This document shows, one piece after another, positions 16,167 to 24,829 of a DNA stretch of 59,126 bases. The stretch comes from Caulobacter sp. (GTDB lineage Bacteria; Pseudomonadota; Alphaproteobacteria; Caulobacterales; Caulobacteraceae). Under the pieces are notes generated by a model. The model was not told where the DNA came from. It did not search any database and saw only the letters and a program-made list of their open reading frames with translations. The DNA lies in NCBI GenBank assembly GCA_030678995.1, contig JAUXTQ010000016.1:1-59126 (forward strand). The letters run 5' to 3'. Positions within the stretch are counted from its first letter, which is position 1, and each line of letters opens with the position of its first letter. Position numbers and translations under genes: made by a program.

Positions 16167-18443
16167 GTGGGGGCCCTCAGGTTGCGTATTGTGAACACCG
16201 TTCCGGCGGGGGTAGGCCTGCTGGGCGCCCTGCTGGCCACCTCGACCGCCTGCGCCCAGGCCACGACCCCGGCCGGTTCGCCGCCCGCGCCCGCGCCGGC
16301 GCCGGCGACAAGCCCGCCACCCGCGCCGTCGACATCGACCCCGGCTGCTCCGACCACCGTGCAGGCCGTGGAAGTCAGGGCGGTCGATACGCCGATGAAG
16401 AGTTCCATCGACCGCCGCAGCTACAGTATCGAGGGCGACCTTCAGGCGACGACCGGCTCTATTGCCGATGCGCTTAAACGTGTCCCCTCGGTCGAGGTCG
16501 ATATCGAAGGCAACATCAAACTGCGGGGCGATTCCAGCGTCACCATCCTGATCGACGGCAAGCCTTCGGGCGTGATGACCGGGCCGGGCCGGGCAGACGC
16601 CCTGCAGCAGCTTCCGGCCGACCAGATCGAGCGGGTCGAGGTGCTGACCAATCCGGGCGCGCAATATTCGCCGGAAGGGTCCGCCGGCATCATCAATCTG
16701 GTGACAAAGAAAGGACGCCGGGCGGGGGCCGGCGCGTCCGGCTCGGTTCGATTCAATCTGGGAACCGAGGATCGCTACAACGGCGGGATCAACTGGGCCT
16801 ACAACGGCCGGGCGCTCTCGCTGTCGGCCAACGCCGGGCTCTGGCGTTCCGGCAATCGTTTCGACTCAACCGGTGACCGCACGCTGTCCAGCCCGGGCGA
16901 GGTCTTCCTTCGTCTCCAGACTACCAGCGCGGAGTCCCGGGGCCTGGGCGGAAACCTGCGACTGGCGGCGGACTACGACCTTGACCCGCGCAACCGGATC
17001 AGCGGCGAAGCCAACGCCTTTGTCTTCGGGTCCACCTTCGGCAGCGACTATCGATTCGAGAACCTCGACGGCGCCGGTGCTCTCTTGAACCTCACCGAGC
17101 GCCGGACGGCGTCGGACGCCGACGGGACGTCCACCAGCGCCTCGTTGAGCTGGAGGCGCGAGTTCACCGGCGACGACCACAACCTGACCCTCCGGGTGGA
17201 GCGTGACCGCTGGGTCTGGGGCACCATTTCGGACGATCGACTCGACACCCTCGCTCCGCCGGACCCAACCCAATTCGAGGACAGCGACAGCCGCTATGTC
17301 TCCAGCAACCTGGGCGTCAAGGGCGACTACAGCCGTCCTATGCCAACCACGGGTCGCCTCAAGGCGGGCTTCGATTTCCAGAAGAGCAGGGAGGATAGCG
17401 ACGTCCTGCTCTCGACCGGGCCAGCGGCGGATTCGACGGTCCTTGATCCGACTCGCTCGCACCGCCTGCTGTTCGACGAGACGGTGCTCTCAGGCTACCT
17501 GACCTACGAGCGGCCGTTCGGCGACCTCACCGTTCTGGGCGGCCTGCGTTTCGAGTCGGCCACGGACGATATCAACCTGCTGACCACCGGGTTGAAGACC
17601 AGCCACGGCTACGATCGCGTCTATCCCTCGCTGCATCTCGATTACCGGCTGAGCGACACCTCCCGGCTCAAGGCCAGCTACGGCCTGCGGATCCGCCGGC
17701 CGGGGGCCTACGATCTCGACCCCTGGCTGGTCTACATCGACGCCTTCAACTATCGGCAGGGCAACCCCGATCTCGAGCCGTCCGAGACGCGGTCCTGGGA
17801 GGCTTCCTGGGAGTATCGCAAGGGCGGAAACTACTACCTGGCCACCGGCTTCTGGCGGCAGACGGACGGCGAGGTCACCGACGTGCTGGTGGACCTTGGC
17901 GGCGGGGTATTGCTAACCACCAAGGCCAACCTGGCCGAGAGCCGCTCGGGCGGGCTCGAGTTTGTCATTAATCGCAAGCTGACCAGCACTCTCGGTCTCA
18001 ATCTCACCGGCACGGCGCAGTGGAGCCAGATCGACGCCGCCTCGCTAGGCTTCGGTGGCGACCGCTCGACCTGGTCGCTCGGTGGCCGGGCCAGTTTCGA
18101 CTGGCAGGTGACGCCGGTCGACCTCCTCCAGGTCAACGCCGTCGCCACCGGCAAGCGCATCACGCCACAGGGCTTCACCGAACCGACCTACAGCGTAAAT
18201 CTGGGCTATCGGCGCAAGCTTGATGACCGCTGGTTCCTGACCGTCACGGCCACGGACATCTTCGACAGCCTGGAAAGCCGCACGGTCACCGACAGTCCCG
18301 GCCTGTCTGGAACCTACGTTCGCAGGGGCTCCACGCGAGGGCTGTTCGTCGGGCTACGCTACCGCTTCGGTGCGGCAAAGCCACAACGCGACCCGGCCTT
18401 CGACTACAGCGCCGGATCGGGGGGTGGCGGGCCGCCGAACTAG
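16167..18443 (+). CDS. TonB-dependent outer-membrane receptor (PF14905-type barrel)
   Basis: Up to 758 residues. N-terminal signal (VGLLGALLATSTACAQA) then a proline-rich linker, a plug domain (about residues 80-180: IADALKRVPSVEVDIEGNIKLRGDSSVTILIDGKP ... RVEVLTNPGAQYSPEGSAGIINLVTKK), and a beta barrel of alternating strands to the C-terminus ending in FVGLRYRFG followed by a short tail. The barrel resembles 'outer membrane beta-barrel family' proteins. Substrate unknown, possibly a siderophore, carbohydrate or peptide. Start is uncertain: GTG at 16167, TTG at 16182 and GTG at 16191 are all in frame. No TonB box is obvious. Confidence 0.86.
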   Translation: MGALRLRIVNTVPAGVGLLGALLATSTACAQATTPAGSPPAPAPAPATSPPPAPSTSTPAAPTTVQAVEVRAVDTPMKSSIDRRSYSIEGDLQATTGSIADALKRVPSVEVDIEGNIKLRGDSSVTILIDGKPSGVMTGPGRADALQQLPADQIERVEVLTNPGAQYSPEGSAGIINLVTKKGRRAGAGASGSVRFNLGTEDRYNGGINWAYNGRALSLSANAGLWRSGNRFDSTGDRTLSSPGEVFLRLQTTSAESRGLGGNLRLAADYDLDPRNRISGEANAFVFGSTFGSDYRFENLDGAGALLNLTERRTASDADGTSTSASLSWRREFTGDDHNLTLRVERDRWVWGTISDDRLDTLAPPDPTQFEDSDSRYVSSNLGVKGDYSRPMPTTGRLKAGFDFQKSREDSDVLLSTGPAADSTVLDPTRSHRLLFDETVLSGYLTYERPFGDLTVLGGLRFESATDDINLLTTGLKTSHGYDRVYPSLHLDYRLSDTSRLKASYGLRIRRPGAYDLDPWLVYIDAFNYRQGNPDLEPSETRSWEASWEYRKGGNYYLATGFWRQTDGEVTDVLVDLGGGVLLTTKANLAESRSGGLEFVINRKLTSTLGLNLTGTAQWSQIDAASLGFGGDRSTWSLGGRASFDWQVTPVDLLQVNAVATGKRITPQGFTEPTYSVNLGYRRKLDDRWFLTVTATDIFDSLESRTVTDSPGLSGTYVRRGSTRGLFVGLRYRFGAAKPQRDPAFDYSAGSGGGGPPN

Positions 18444-18754
18444 ACGACCGCGCTGACCACCAGAAACTGGGGATTATCGACCCGGGCCATGAACTCGCCC
18501 ATGACCGCCTGCAGGTGGTCGCTGCCCAGGTCCTCGGCGGTGAAGCCGTCCAGATCGGGGATGTCGAACACCTCCACATAATCCGCCGTCGGTTCGCCCT
18601 CGCCGATCAGCAGGCGCTCGACCCGGTGGTTGGTGAAAGCCGCCACCCGCCTGATGCCGCGGATGTTCGGATAGTCGTAGCTGCGCACCCAGTCCTCGAA
18701 CGCCTCGCGGGTCACGCCCGCCTTGAGTTTGTAGGTGATCATCACGTTGGTCAT
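18440..18754 (-). CDS. RedY/HapK-like dimeric alpha/beta-barrel protein
   Basis: 104 residues from an ATG preceded by GGAGGG. The sequence MTNVMITYKLKAGVTREAF... with NIRGIRRVAAFTNHRVERLL, YVEVFDIPDLDGFTAEDL and the terminal FLVVSAVV strand is the pattern I recall for REDY-like proteins (named after RedY/HapK of prodigiosin pathways). It is a single small domain and probably a dimer; activity unknown. The frame could extend 35 codons upstream, but the ribosome-binding site argues for this start. Convergent and overlapping by 4 nt with the receptor end, and divergent from asd. Confidence 0.72.
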   Translation of the reverse strand: MTNVMITYKLKAGVTREAFEDWVRSYDYPNIRGIRRVAAFTNHRVERLLIGEGEPTADYVEVFDIPDLDGFTAEDLGSDHLQAVMGEFMARVDNPQFLVVSAVV

Positions 18755-18826
18755 GGCGCCCTCCGGTTCTCGATTGTGCAGACCTAGTGCGGCCGGCGTG
18801 GAGAACCAGACCGAAAAGGGGGGCTG

Positions 18827-18852
18827 AAGGCGAGGAGAGCTTTCCTCGCCTT
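18827..18852. terminator. 10-bp perfect hairpin upstream of asd
   Basis: AAGGCGAGGA and TCCTCGCCTT are perfect complements with a GAGCTT loop. It lies between two divergent genes, 60 nt before the asd start. No U-tract follows, so an intrinsic terminator is doubtful; an mRNA leader structure or repeat remnant is as likely. Confidence 0.5.
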
Positions 18853-18911
18853 GCCACACAGGCGCTGGAGGCGTAACCGTCCGCGCTCATTCAAATGCAG
18901 GAGAGACGTCG

Positions 18912-19949
18912 ATGGGATACCGCGTCGCCGTTGTTGGCGCCACGGGCAATGTGGGCCGTGAAATGTTCAACATCCTCGAGGAAGTGAACTTCCCCGTGGA
19001 CAAGATTCACGCGATCGCCAGCCGCAAATCCATCGGCGTCGAAGTGTCCTTCGGCGAAAAGATTCTCAAGTGCGAGGATCTGGCCCAGTTCGACTTTTCC
19101 ACCGTCGATATCGTGCTGATGAGTGCGGGCGGCGATGTGTCCAAGGAATGGTCGCCGAAGATCGGCAAGGCCGGCGCGGTGGTCATCGACAACAGCTCCG
19201 CCTGGCGCATGGACCCGGACGTGCCGCTGGTGGTCCCCGAAGTGAACCCCGACGCGGTCGAGGGCTTTGCGAAGAAGAACATCATCGCCAACCCCAACTG
19301 CACAACCATGGGTCTGATGGTGGCGCTCAAGCCGCTGCATGACCGGGCGAAGATCAAGCGGGTGGTCGTGGCCACCTACCAGTCGGTGTCCGGCGCGGGC
19401 AAGGAAGGCATGGACGAGCTGTGGGAGCAGACCAAGGGCGTCTTCGTCCTGGGCGCGCCCGAGCCGAAGAAGTTCTCCAAGCAGATCGCCTTCAACGTCA
19501 TCCCCCAGTGCGACTCCTTCCTCGACGACGACTCCGGTGAGACCAAGGAAGAGCGCAAGATGCCCGACGAGACGCACAAGATCCTCGATCCGGCGATCAA
19601 GGTCAGCGTCACCTGCGTGCGGGTGCCGGTGTTCGTCGGCCACAGCCTGGCGGTCAACGTCGAGTTCGAGAACGCCATCAGCGATGACGAGGCCCGCGAC
19701 CTGCTGCGCGAGAGCCCCGGCCTGGTGGTCATCGACAAGCGCGAGGACGGCGGCTTCGCCACGGCCAAGGATGTCCAGGGCGAGTTCCCGGTCTACGTCA
19801 GCCGCATCCGCAACGACCCGACTCTGGAACACGGCCTGTCGCTGTGGGTGGTCTCCGACAACCTGCGCAAGGGCGCGGCGCTCAACGCCGTCCAGATCGC
19901 CCAGCTGCTCCACGACCGTGGACTGATCAAGCAGCGCGCCCTGGCCTGA
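18912..19949 (+). CDS. asd: Aspartate-semialdehyde dehydrogenase
   Basis: 345 residues. It reduces aspartyl phosphate to aspartate semialdehyde (lysine, threonine, methionine, diaminopimelate pathways). Signatures: VAVVGATGNVGREM for NADPH binding, the active-site Cys in NPNCTTMGLMVALKP, and the QSVSGAGKEGMDELW segment. Start at the ATG preceded by GGAGAG. It stands alone, with a pair of palindromes following it. Confidence 0.96.
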   Translation: MGYRVAVVGATGNVGREMFNILEEVNFPVDKIHAIASRKSIGVEVSFGEKILKCEDLAQFDFSTVDIVLMSAGGDVSKEWSPKIGKAGAVVIDNSSAWRMDPDVPLVVPEVNPDAVEGFAKKNIIANPNCTTMGLMVALKPLHDRAKIKRVVVATYQSVSGAGKEGMDELWEQTKGVFVLGAPEPKKFSKQIAFNVIPQCDSFLDDDSGETKEERKMPDETHKILDPAIKVSVTCVRVPVFVGHSLAVNVEFENAISDDEARDLLRESPGLVVIDKREDGGFATAKDVQGEFPVYVSRIRNDPTLEHGLSLWVVSDNLRKGAALNAVQIAQLLHDRGLIKQRALA

Positions 19950-19957
19950 TGCCGGCC

Positions 19958-19986
19958 GGGGACCTGTACCGCAGGTACGTGTCCCC
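19958..19986. repeat. GGGGAC...GTCCCC palindromic unit A
   Basis: GGGGACCTGTACC gca GGTACGTGTCCCC, an almost perfect inverted repeat, just after the asd stop. Matches unit B at 20003-20032 and a third copy at 22244-22273. Confidence 0.75.
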
Positions 19987-20002
19987 TGTTCCCAGCTCGA
20001 TT

Positions 20003-20032
20003 GGGGGACACGTACCTTCGGTACATGTCCCC
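20003..20032. repeat. GGGGACACGTACC...GGTACATGTCCCC palindromic unit B
   Basis: Near-perfect palindrome with a TTC loop, about 15 nt upstream of the rarD start codon, so it probably lies in or at the edge of the rarD ribosome-binding region. The 16-nt spacer from unit A contains a further short CCCAG/TTGGG pairing. Confidence 0.75.
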
Positions 20033-20046
20033 GGAGACGTCGCCAC

Positions 20047-20946
20047 GTGCCGCCGGTGAAGGATGAGAGCCGCGCCGCCCTGATCTCGGGAACCCTCTGC
20101 TACACGCTGTGGGGCCTGTTCCCGATCTACATGCACGCGCTGGCGCGGCAGGGTGTCGATCCGTTCGAGATCACCGCCGAGCGGGCGGCCTGGGCGGTGG
20201 TCTGGGCCGGGCTGCTGGTGTTGGCCGCCCGCAAGCGCGAGGAGCTGGCCCGGGTGCTGAGCGAGCCCCGCACGCTGGGACTGCTGCTGGGCTCAGCCAT
20301 TCTGATCAGCATCAACTGGCTGCTCTACGTCATCGCGGTGAACAGCGAGCGGACCCTGGAAGCCAGCCTCGGCTATTATATCAACCCCCTGATGAACATG
20401 GCGGCCGGCGCCCTGTTCTTCCGTGAACGGATCGACCGGTTCGGCTATGCCGCCATCGCCCTGGCGGCCATCGGGGTCGTGCTGCAGACGGCGGCCGTGG
20501 GGCATCCGCCGCTTCTGTCGCTGGGCCTGGCGATCAGCTTCTGCGGCTATGGCCTGATCCGCAAACAGGTCCGCGCCGACGCCCAGACGGGCCTGTTCAT
20601 CGAGACCGCGATCCTGGCTCTGCCCGCCCTGGCCTATGTACTCTGGCTGCAGAGCCGGGGCGTCGGCCACTTCGGCGACGGACCCTGGACCACCTTCCTG
20701 CTGCTCTGCTCCGGGCCGCTGACCATCGCGCCGCTGGCCCTGTTCGCCTGGGCCGCCCGGCGCATTCCGCTGGTCTGGCTGGGCTTTCTGCAGTTCATCG
20801 CCCCGACGCTGCAGTTCTTCGTCGGCGTCATCGCGGGGGAGTCCTTCACGCCGCTGCGGGCGGCGGCTTTCGGTTGCATCTGGATCGGGGTAGCGGTGTT
20901 CGCCTTCGGCGCCTGGCGGCGCACGCGGCGGTTGGCGATCGCCTAG
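20047..20946 (+). CDS. rarD: RarD-type EamA/DMT transporter
   Basis: 299 residues, about ten membrane helices arranged as two EamA (DMT) repeats. The first begins with LISGTLCYTLWGLFPIYMHAL and includes ITAERAAWAVVW and the SINWLLYVIAV span; the second ends with LQFFVGVIAGESF. The RarD-like sequence 'GLFPIY...R..W' is conserved; RarD was named from a chloramphenicol-sensitivity phenotype and its substrate is not established. GTG start (20047; a second GTG at 20056 is possible). The start is close to palindromic unit B. Confidence 0.85.
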   Translation: MPPVKDESRAALISGTLCYTLWGLFPIYMHALARQGVDPFEITAERAAWAVVWAGLLVLAARKREELARVLSEPRTLGLLLGSAILISINWLLYVIAVNSERTLEASLGYYINPLMNMAAGALFFRERIDRFGYAAIALAAIGVVLQTAAVGHPPLLSLGLAISFCGYGLIRKQVRADAQTGLFIETAILALPALAYVLWLQSRGVGHFGDGPWTTFLLLCSGPLTIAPLALFAWAARRIPLVWLGFLQFIAPTLQFFVGVIAGESFTPLRAAAFGCIWIGVAVFAFGAWRRTRRLAIA

Positions 20947-20968
20947 GACCCGCTAAGGTCGGCGGGTG

Positions 20969-22237
20969 ATGAACCGTCGGACAGTCCTGACCAGCGGCGC
21001 GACGGCGGCGATGACGGCCGGCGCGTTCAATCCGCTGGCCTCCCTGCTGGACGGCGGGGGCGATGCGGGACTGGCGGTTCCGGCCTGGGCGGCCGTATCG
21101 AGCGCCGGCCCGGCGCGCGCCGACGGCCTGGCCAACATCGCGGCCGACCGCGCCATGACCGTCGACTCGCCGGTCCGCATCGCCTCCATCTCCAAACTGG
21201 TCGCCACGCTGGGCTTCATGACCCTGGTCGAGGCCGGCAAGGTCGGGCTGGACGACGACGTGGGCGACATCCTCGGCTTCGCACTGCGCCATCCGCGTTT
21301 TCCCGCCGAGCGGATCACTCCCCGACGCCTGCTGTCGCACACCAGCGGCCTGCGCGATGGGCCGAGCTATCCCGTCGGCTTCGGCCGTCCGCTCAGCGCC
21401 GCCCTGACGCCGGACGGCGCCCAGTGGGATGGCGGCGCCTGGTTCGGGCCGGAAAGCGAGCCGCCGGGCGACTGGTTCGCCTACTGCAACACCGGCTTCG
21501 CCGTGCTGGCCCAGGTCATCGAAAAGGTCAGCGGCGAGCGGTTCGACCGGTTCATGACCGACCGCCTGTTCCGGCGGCTGGCTCTGGACTGCGGCTACAA
21601 CTGGAGCGGCGTCAGCCAGGCGGCGCGCGACCGCGCCGGGGTCCTCTACCGCAAGGCGCCGTCGGACGAAGGCCCCTACGACCCGGCCGGCCCCTGGATC
21701 GCCCAGCTGGACGAGGCCGTCCCGGCCGCGCCCGCCATCACCCACGCCCGCGCGCCCGAGGCCGCCGACCGGCCGTTGGACAGTTATGAGGTCGGAACCA
21801 ACGGGTTCCTCTTCTCGCCCCAGGGCGGCCTGCGGACCAGCGCTGACGACCTCGCCCGGATCGCGGGGCTGATCACGCGCGGCGGCGGGCCGATCCTGGG
21901 GCGGCGGACCCTCGCGTTGATGACCACGCCGGTCTGGCGGTTCGATCCGAAGACGCCGAACGGCGACGGCTATGGCGGCATGATCCGCGCCTATGGCCTG
22001 GGGTGCCAGACCCTGACGGGCGTCGGCGGCGACAACCTGTTCGACGGCTGCGAGGGCTGGGTCGGTCACGCCGGCGACGCCTACGGCCTGACCTCGGGGC
22101 TGTGGATGAACCTGAAGACCGGCCGCAGCATGGCCTATGCGATCACCGGCGAGGCGCGGTCATTGAAAGCCAACCGGGGCCGGTCGAACTTCACCCGCCA
22201 GGAGGAGCTGCTGGCGGGGGTGCTGGCGCAGGTCTGA
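20969..22237 (+). CDS. Serine hydrolase (class C beta-lactamase-like)
   Basis: 422 residues from an ATG (a GTG 3 nt earlier is in frame). Tat-like signal MNRRTVLTSGATAAMTAG with RR. The active-site SxxK (IASISKLVA, about residue 73) and the YCN motif (FAYCNTGFAVL, about residue 173) are visible, matching the serine beta-lactamase/carboxypeptidase/esterase (PF00144) family. A KTG-equivalent cannot be identified with confidence; the region near VGHAGDAYGL may take this role. Probably periplasmic; activity could be esterase, D-aminopeptidase or carboxypeptidase. Confidence 0.83.
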   Translation: MNRRTVLTSGATAAMTAGAFNPLASLLDGGGDAGLAVPAWAAVSSAGPARADGLANIAADRAMTVDSPVRIASISKLVATLGFMTLVEAGKVGLDDDVGDILGFALRHPRFPAERITPRRLLSHTSGLRDGPSYPVGFGRPLSAALTPDGAQWDGGAWFGPESEPPGDWFAYCNTGFAVLAQVIEKVSGERFDRFMTDRLFRRLALDCGYNWSGVSQAARDRAGVLYRKAPSDEGPYDPAGPWIAQLDEAVPAAPAITHARAPEAADRPLDSYEVGTNGFLFSPQGGLRTSADDLARIAGLITRGGGPILGRRTLALMTTPVWRFDPKTPNGDGYGGMIRAYGLGCQTLTGVGGDNLFDGCEGWVGHAGDAYGLTSGLWMNLKTGRSMAYAITGEARSLKANRGRSNFTRQEELLAGVLAQV

Positions 22238-22243
22238 GCCGAA

Positions 22244-22273
22244 GGGGACATGTACCAACGGTACGTGTCCCCT
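22244..22273. repeat. GGGGACATGTACC...GGTACGTGTCCCC palindromic unit C
   Basis: Inverted repeat with an AAC loop in the gap between two convergent genes (stops at 22237 and 22278). Same family as units A and B near rarD; at convergent ends it could form a bidirectional terminator hairpin. Confidence 0.75.
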
Positions 22274-22277
22274 ACGG

Positions 22278-23129
22278 CTAGTTCAGCGCCCGCTTCACCG
22301 CCGCCGCGAACACCGCGCCGGCTTCCGGCGCGTGTTCGAGGAACAGGTCCGGCTCGATAGCTTCCAGCTCCATCACCCGCAGCGTCCCGTCCGGGTGGCG
22401 GATCAGATCGACGCGGCAGTAGGTCAGGCGGCCCGGCGCGGCGGCGATGACCTTCTCCGCCACCTCCAGCGCCCCTGGCGGCGGGGTAATCGGGCCAATG
22501 GTCGAGCCGAACTGCGGCTGGACCCGGAAGTCCCCCGCCTTGGCCACCTTGCCGATGGCGTGACTGAACACACCGTCGAAATGGAGCAGGGAGATCTCCC
22601 CCTCGCCGGACACCGCCGGCAGGAAGGGCTGGATCATCGCCGCGCCCGACGGGCCGCCGACCAGTTTTTCGCCGGCGGACAGCTTCACCGTCTCATGCGA
22701 GCCGCCCGACACCTGCGGCTTGACCACCAGGGTCTCCGCGCCCAGCTCGGCCCGGGCCCGCGCGACCACGGTGTCATCGGCGTGATCGGCGAAGATGGTC
22801 GGAACGACCGGCACGCCGGCGGCTTCCAGGTCGGCCAGATAGGTCTTGGTGGTGTTCCAGCGCAGGACGGCCGCCGGATTGAGGGACTTCACCCCCCGGG
22901 CCTCCAGCGCATCCAGCATGGCCAGCCAGTCGGCGGCATCCTGGTGATAGCCCCAGGCCAGCAGCGGCAGGACGGCATCGACTTCCGCTTCGGCGGCCTT
23001 CGGCCATTCCATGGAGACGACCTCCAGCCCCGCGCCGGAAAGGGCGGCGGTCAGCCGGTCGAAGGCCGGGCCCCAGACGCGGACGTACTCATTGTGGGCG
23101 GCGGGAGTGAGCAGGGCGACGCGGGCCAT
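22278..23129 (-). CDS. ATP-grasp (RimK/GshB-like) family protein
   Basis: 283 residues. N-terminal Rossmann-like region (ARVALLTPAAHNEYVRVWGPAFDRL) then an ATP-grasp fold: NTTKTYLADLEAAGVPVVPT, the VVKPQVSGGSHET segment typical of the ATP-binding lysine and glycine loop (about residues 135-150), and a YCRVDLIRHPDGTLRVMELEAIEPDLFLE stretch that supplies the metal-binding acidic residues. Resembles glutathione-synthetase/RimK-like ligases. The donor and acceptor substrates are unknown. It runs opposite to the serine hydrolase and PfkB genes. Confidence 0.8.
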   Translation of the reverse strand: MARVALLTPAAHNEYVRVWGPAFDRLTAALSGAGLEVVSMEWPKAAEAEVDAVLPLLAWGYHQDAADWLAMLDALEARGVKSLNPAAVLRWNTTKTYLADLEAAGVPVVPTIFADHADDTVVARARAELGAETLVVKPQVSGGSHETVKLSAGEKLVGGPSGAAMIQPFLPAVSGEGEISLLHFDGVFSHAIGKVAKAGDFRVQPQFGSTIGPITPPPGALEVAEKVIAAAPGRLTYCRVDLIRHPDGTLRVMELEAIEPDLFLEHAPEAGAVFAAAVKRALN

Positions 23130-23159
23130 GCCTTCCGCCTACTTGAGACAGTCCCGGGC

Positions 23160-23192
23160 GACAAGGCCGGGTTTGCCCCACGGGGCCTTGTC
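23160..23192. repeat. GACAAGGCC/GGCCTTGTC hairpin
   Basis: A 9-bp perfect stem (23160-23168 and 23184-23192) with a 15-nt loop in the gap between divergent ATP-grasp and PfkB genes. Possible regulatory structure or repeat; no second copy was noticed. Confidence 0.4.
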
Positions 23193-23236
23193 CTGTAACG
23201 AGCCCCGTCCCCTTCACAACGCCAGAACCCGCCGAC

Positions 23237-24229
23237 ATGCCCGAGCTCTACGACGTCGCCGCCATCGGCAACGCCATCGTCGATGTGATCGCCCCCTGCG
23301 ACGACGCCTTCCTGGCGGCCCAGGGCCTGGTCAAGAACAGCATGCAGCTGATCGACGAGGACCAGGCCGAGGAGCTCTACGGCCACATGGCTCCCGGGAT
23401 CGAGACCTCCGGCGGCTCGGGCGGCAACACCGTGGCGGGCGTGGCCAGTCTCGGCGGCCGGGCGGCCTTCCTGGGCAAGGTCGCGGACGACCAGCTGGGC
23501 GAGGTCTATGAGCACGACATGCACGCCATCGGCGTGGCCTTCGACTCGCGGCCCCTGACCGGCGGCCCGCGCACCGCCCACAGCCTGATCAACGTGACCC
23601 CCGACGGCCACCGCACCATGTGCACCTTCCTGGGCGCATCCACCGAGCTCGGCCCCGACGACATCGACCCGCTGATGATCGAAAGCGCGAAGATCATCTT
23701 CCTCGAAGGCTATCTGTTCGACCCGCCCGAGGCTCGCCGCGCCTTCGCCAAGGCAGCCGGCCTGTCGCGCGCCGCCGGCCGGCTGATGTCGATCACCCTG
23801 TCGGACTCGTTCGTCGTCGAGCGGCACCGCGACGTGCTGCTGGCCTTCATCGAGACCGAGTGCGACATCGTCCTGGCCAACGAGGCCGAGGTGAAGGCGA
23901 TGTTCCAGACCGACGACTTCGAGGCCGCGTCCCAGGCGCTGGTCGACCGCACCCGCATCTGCGCCATCACCCGGGGCGAGGCGGGCTCGATGGTGTTCGC
24001 GGGCGGGACTTCGCACGTCATTCCCGCCTACCCTGTGGAAAAAGTCGTGGACACGACCGGCGCCGGCGACCAATACGCGGCGGGGTTTTTGCTGGGCCTG
24101 GCCCGCGGACGGTCGATGGACGTCTGCGGACGGCTGGGCGCCCTGGCCGCGGCCGAGGTGATCAGCCACTACGGCCCCAGACCCCAGGTCTCGCTCGAGG
24201 CTCTGGCGAAGGCGGAAGGACTGTTCTGA
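23237..24229 (+). CDS. Adenosine kinase-like PfkB family carbohydrate kinase
   Basis: 330 residues. Ribokinase/PfkB features: ASGGSGGN-like motif near residue 56 ([18 protein letters not shown]), [13 protein letters not shown], and the anion-hole/catalytic motif [20 protein letters not shown] with the catalytic Asp near residue 280. Likely phosphorylates adenosine or a related nucleoside/sugar. Its TGA overlaps the hisB ATG by 1 nt (TGATG), so it is the first gene of the his operon transcript here. The link with histidine synthesis may be via purine/AICAR recycling (inference). Confidence 0.86.
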   Translation: MPELYDVAAIGNAIVDVIAPCDDAFLAAQGLVKNSMQLIDEDQAEELYGHMAPGIETSGGSGGNTVAGVASLGGRAAFLGKVADDQLGEVYEHDMHAIGVAFDSRPLTGGPRTAHSLINVTPDGHRTMCTFLGASTELGPDDIDPLMIESAKIIFLEGYLFDPPEARRAFAKAAGLSRAAGRLMSITLSDSFVVERHRDVLLAFIETECDIVLANEAEVKAMFQTDDFEAASQALVDRTRICAITRGEAGSMVFAGGTSHVIPAYPVEKVVDTTGAGDQYAAGFLLGLARGRSMDVCGRLGALAAAEVISHYGPRPQVSLEALAKAEGLF

Positions 24230-24819
24230 TGGCCCGCACGGCCGAAGTGGTTCGCGAGACGAAGGAGACGCGGATCCGCGTCCGCATCGATCTCGACGGG
24301 ACCGGGGAGGCGAAGGTCTCCACCGGGATCGGTTTCTTTGACCACATGCTGGACAGCTTCGCGCGCCACGGCGGCTTCGATATCGAGGTCGAGACCAAGG
24401 GCGATCTGCACATCGACATGCACCACACCGTCGAGGACACCGGCATCGTTCTCGGCGAGGCGGTGAAACAGGCGCTGGACGGCTTCAAGGGCGTCCGCCG
24501 CTTCGGCTCGGCCTATATTCCGATGGACGAGACCCTGTCGCGCTGCGCCCTGGACCTGAGCAACCGGCCTTATCTGGTCTGGAAGGTCGCCTTCAGGACG
24601 CCGAAGGTCGGGGAAATGGACACCGAGCTGTTCAAGGAGTTCCACCACGCCTTCGCCATGAACGCCGGCGCCTGCGTGCATCTGGAAACCCTCTACGGCG
24701 ACAACAGCCACCATATCGCCGAGAGCGGCTTCAAGGCCCTCGCCCGCGCACTGCGGACGGCGGTGGAGCTGGATCCAAAGACCCATGGACGGGCGCCGTC
24801 CACCAAGGGCTCGCTCTAG
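24229..24819 (+). CDS. hisB: Imidazoleglycerol-phosphate dehydratase HisB
   Basis: 196 residues, monofunctional form. Metal-binding pairs HHTVEDTGI (about 66-74) and [17 protein letters not shown] (about 166-182) and the [19 protein letters not shown] start are conserved. Converts IGP to imidazole acetol-phosphate. ATG overlaps the PfkB stop; next gene hisH begins 10 nt after the TAG. Confidence 0.97.
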   Translation: MARTAEVVRETKETRIRVRIDLDGTGEAKVSTGIGFFDHMLDSFARHGGFDIEVETKGDLHIDMHHTVEDTGIVLGEAVKQALDGFKGVRRFGSAYIPMDETLSRCALDLSNRPYLVWKVAFRTPKVGEMDTELFKEFHHAFAMNAGACVHLETLYGDNSHHIAESGFKALARALRTAVELDPKTHGRAPSTKGSL

Positions 24820-24829
24820 GAAATCCTCC

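Noticed and set aside
18827..18852. Lysine riboswitch before asd
   Set aside because: Only one simple hairpin is present; no multi-helix lysine aptamer is visible.
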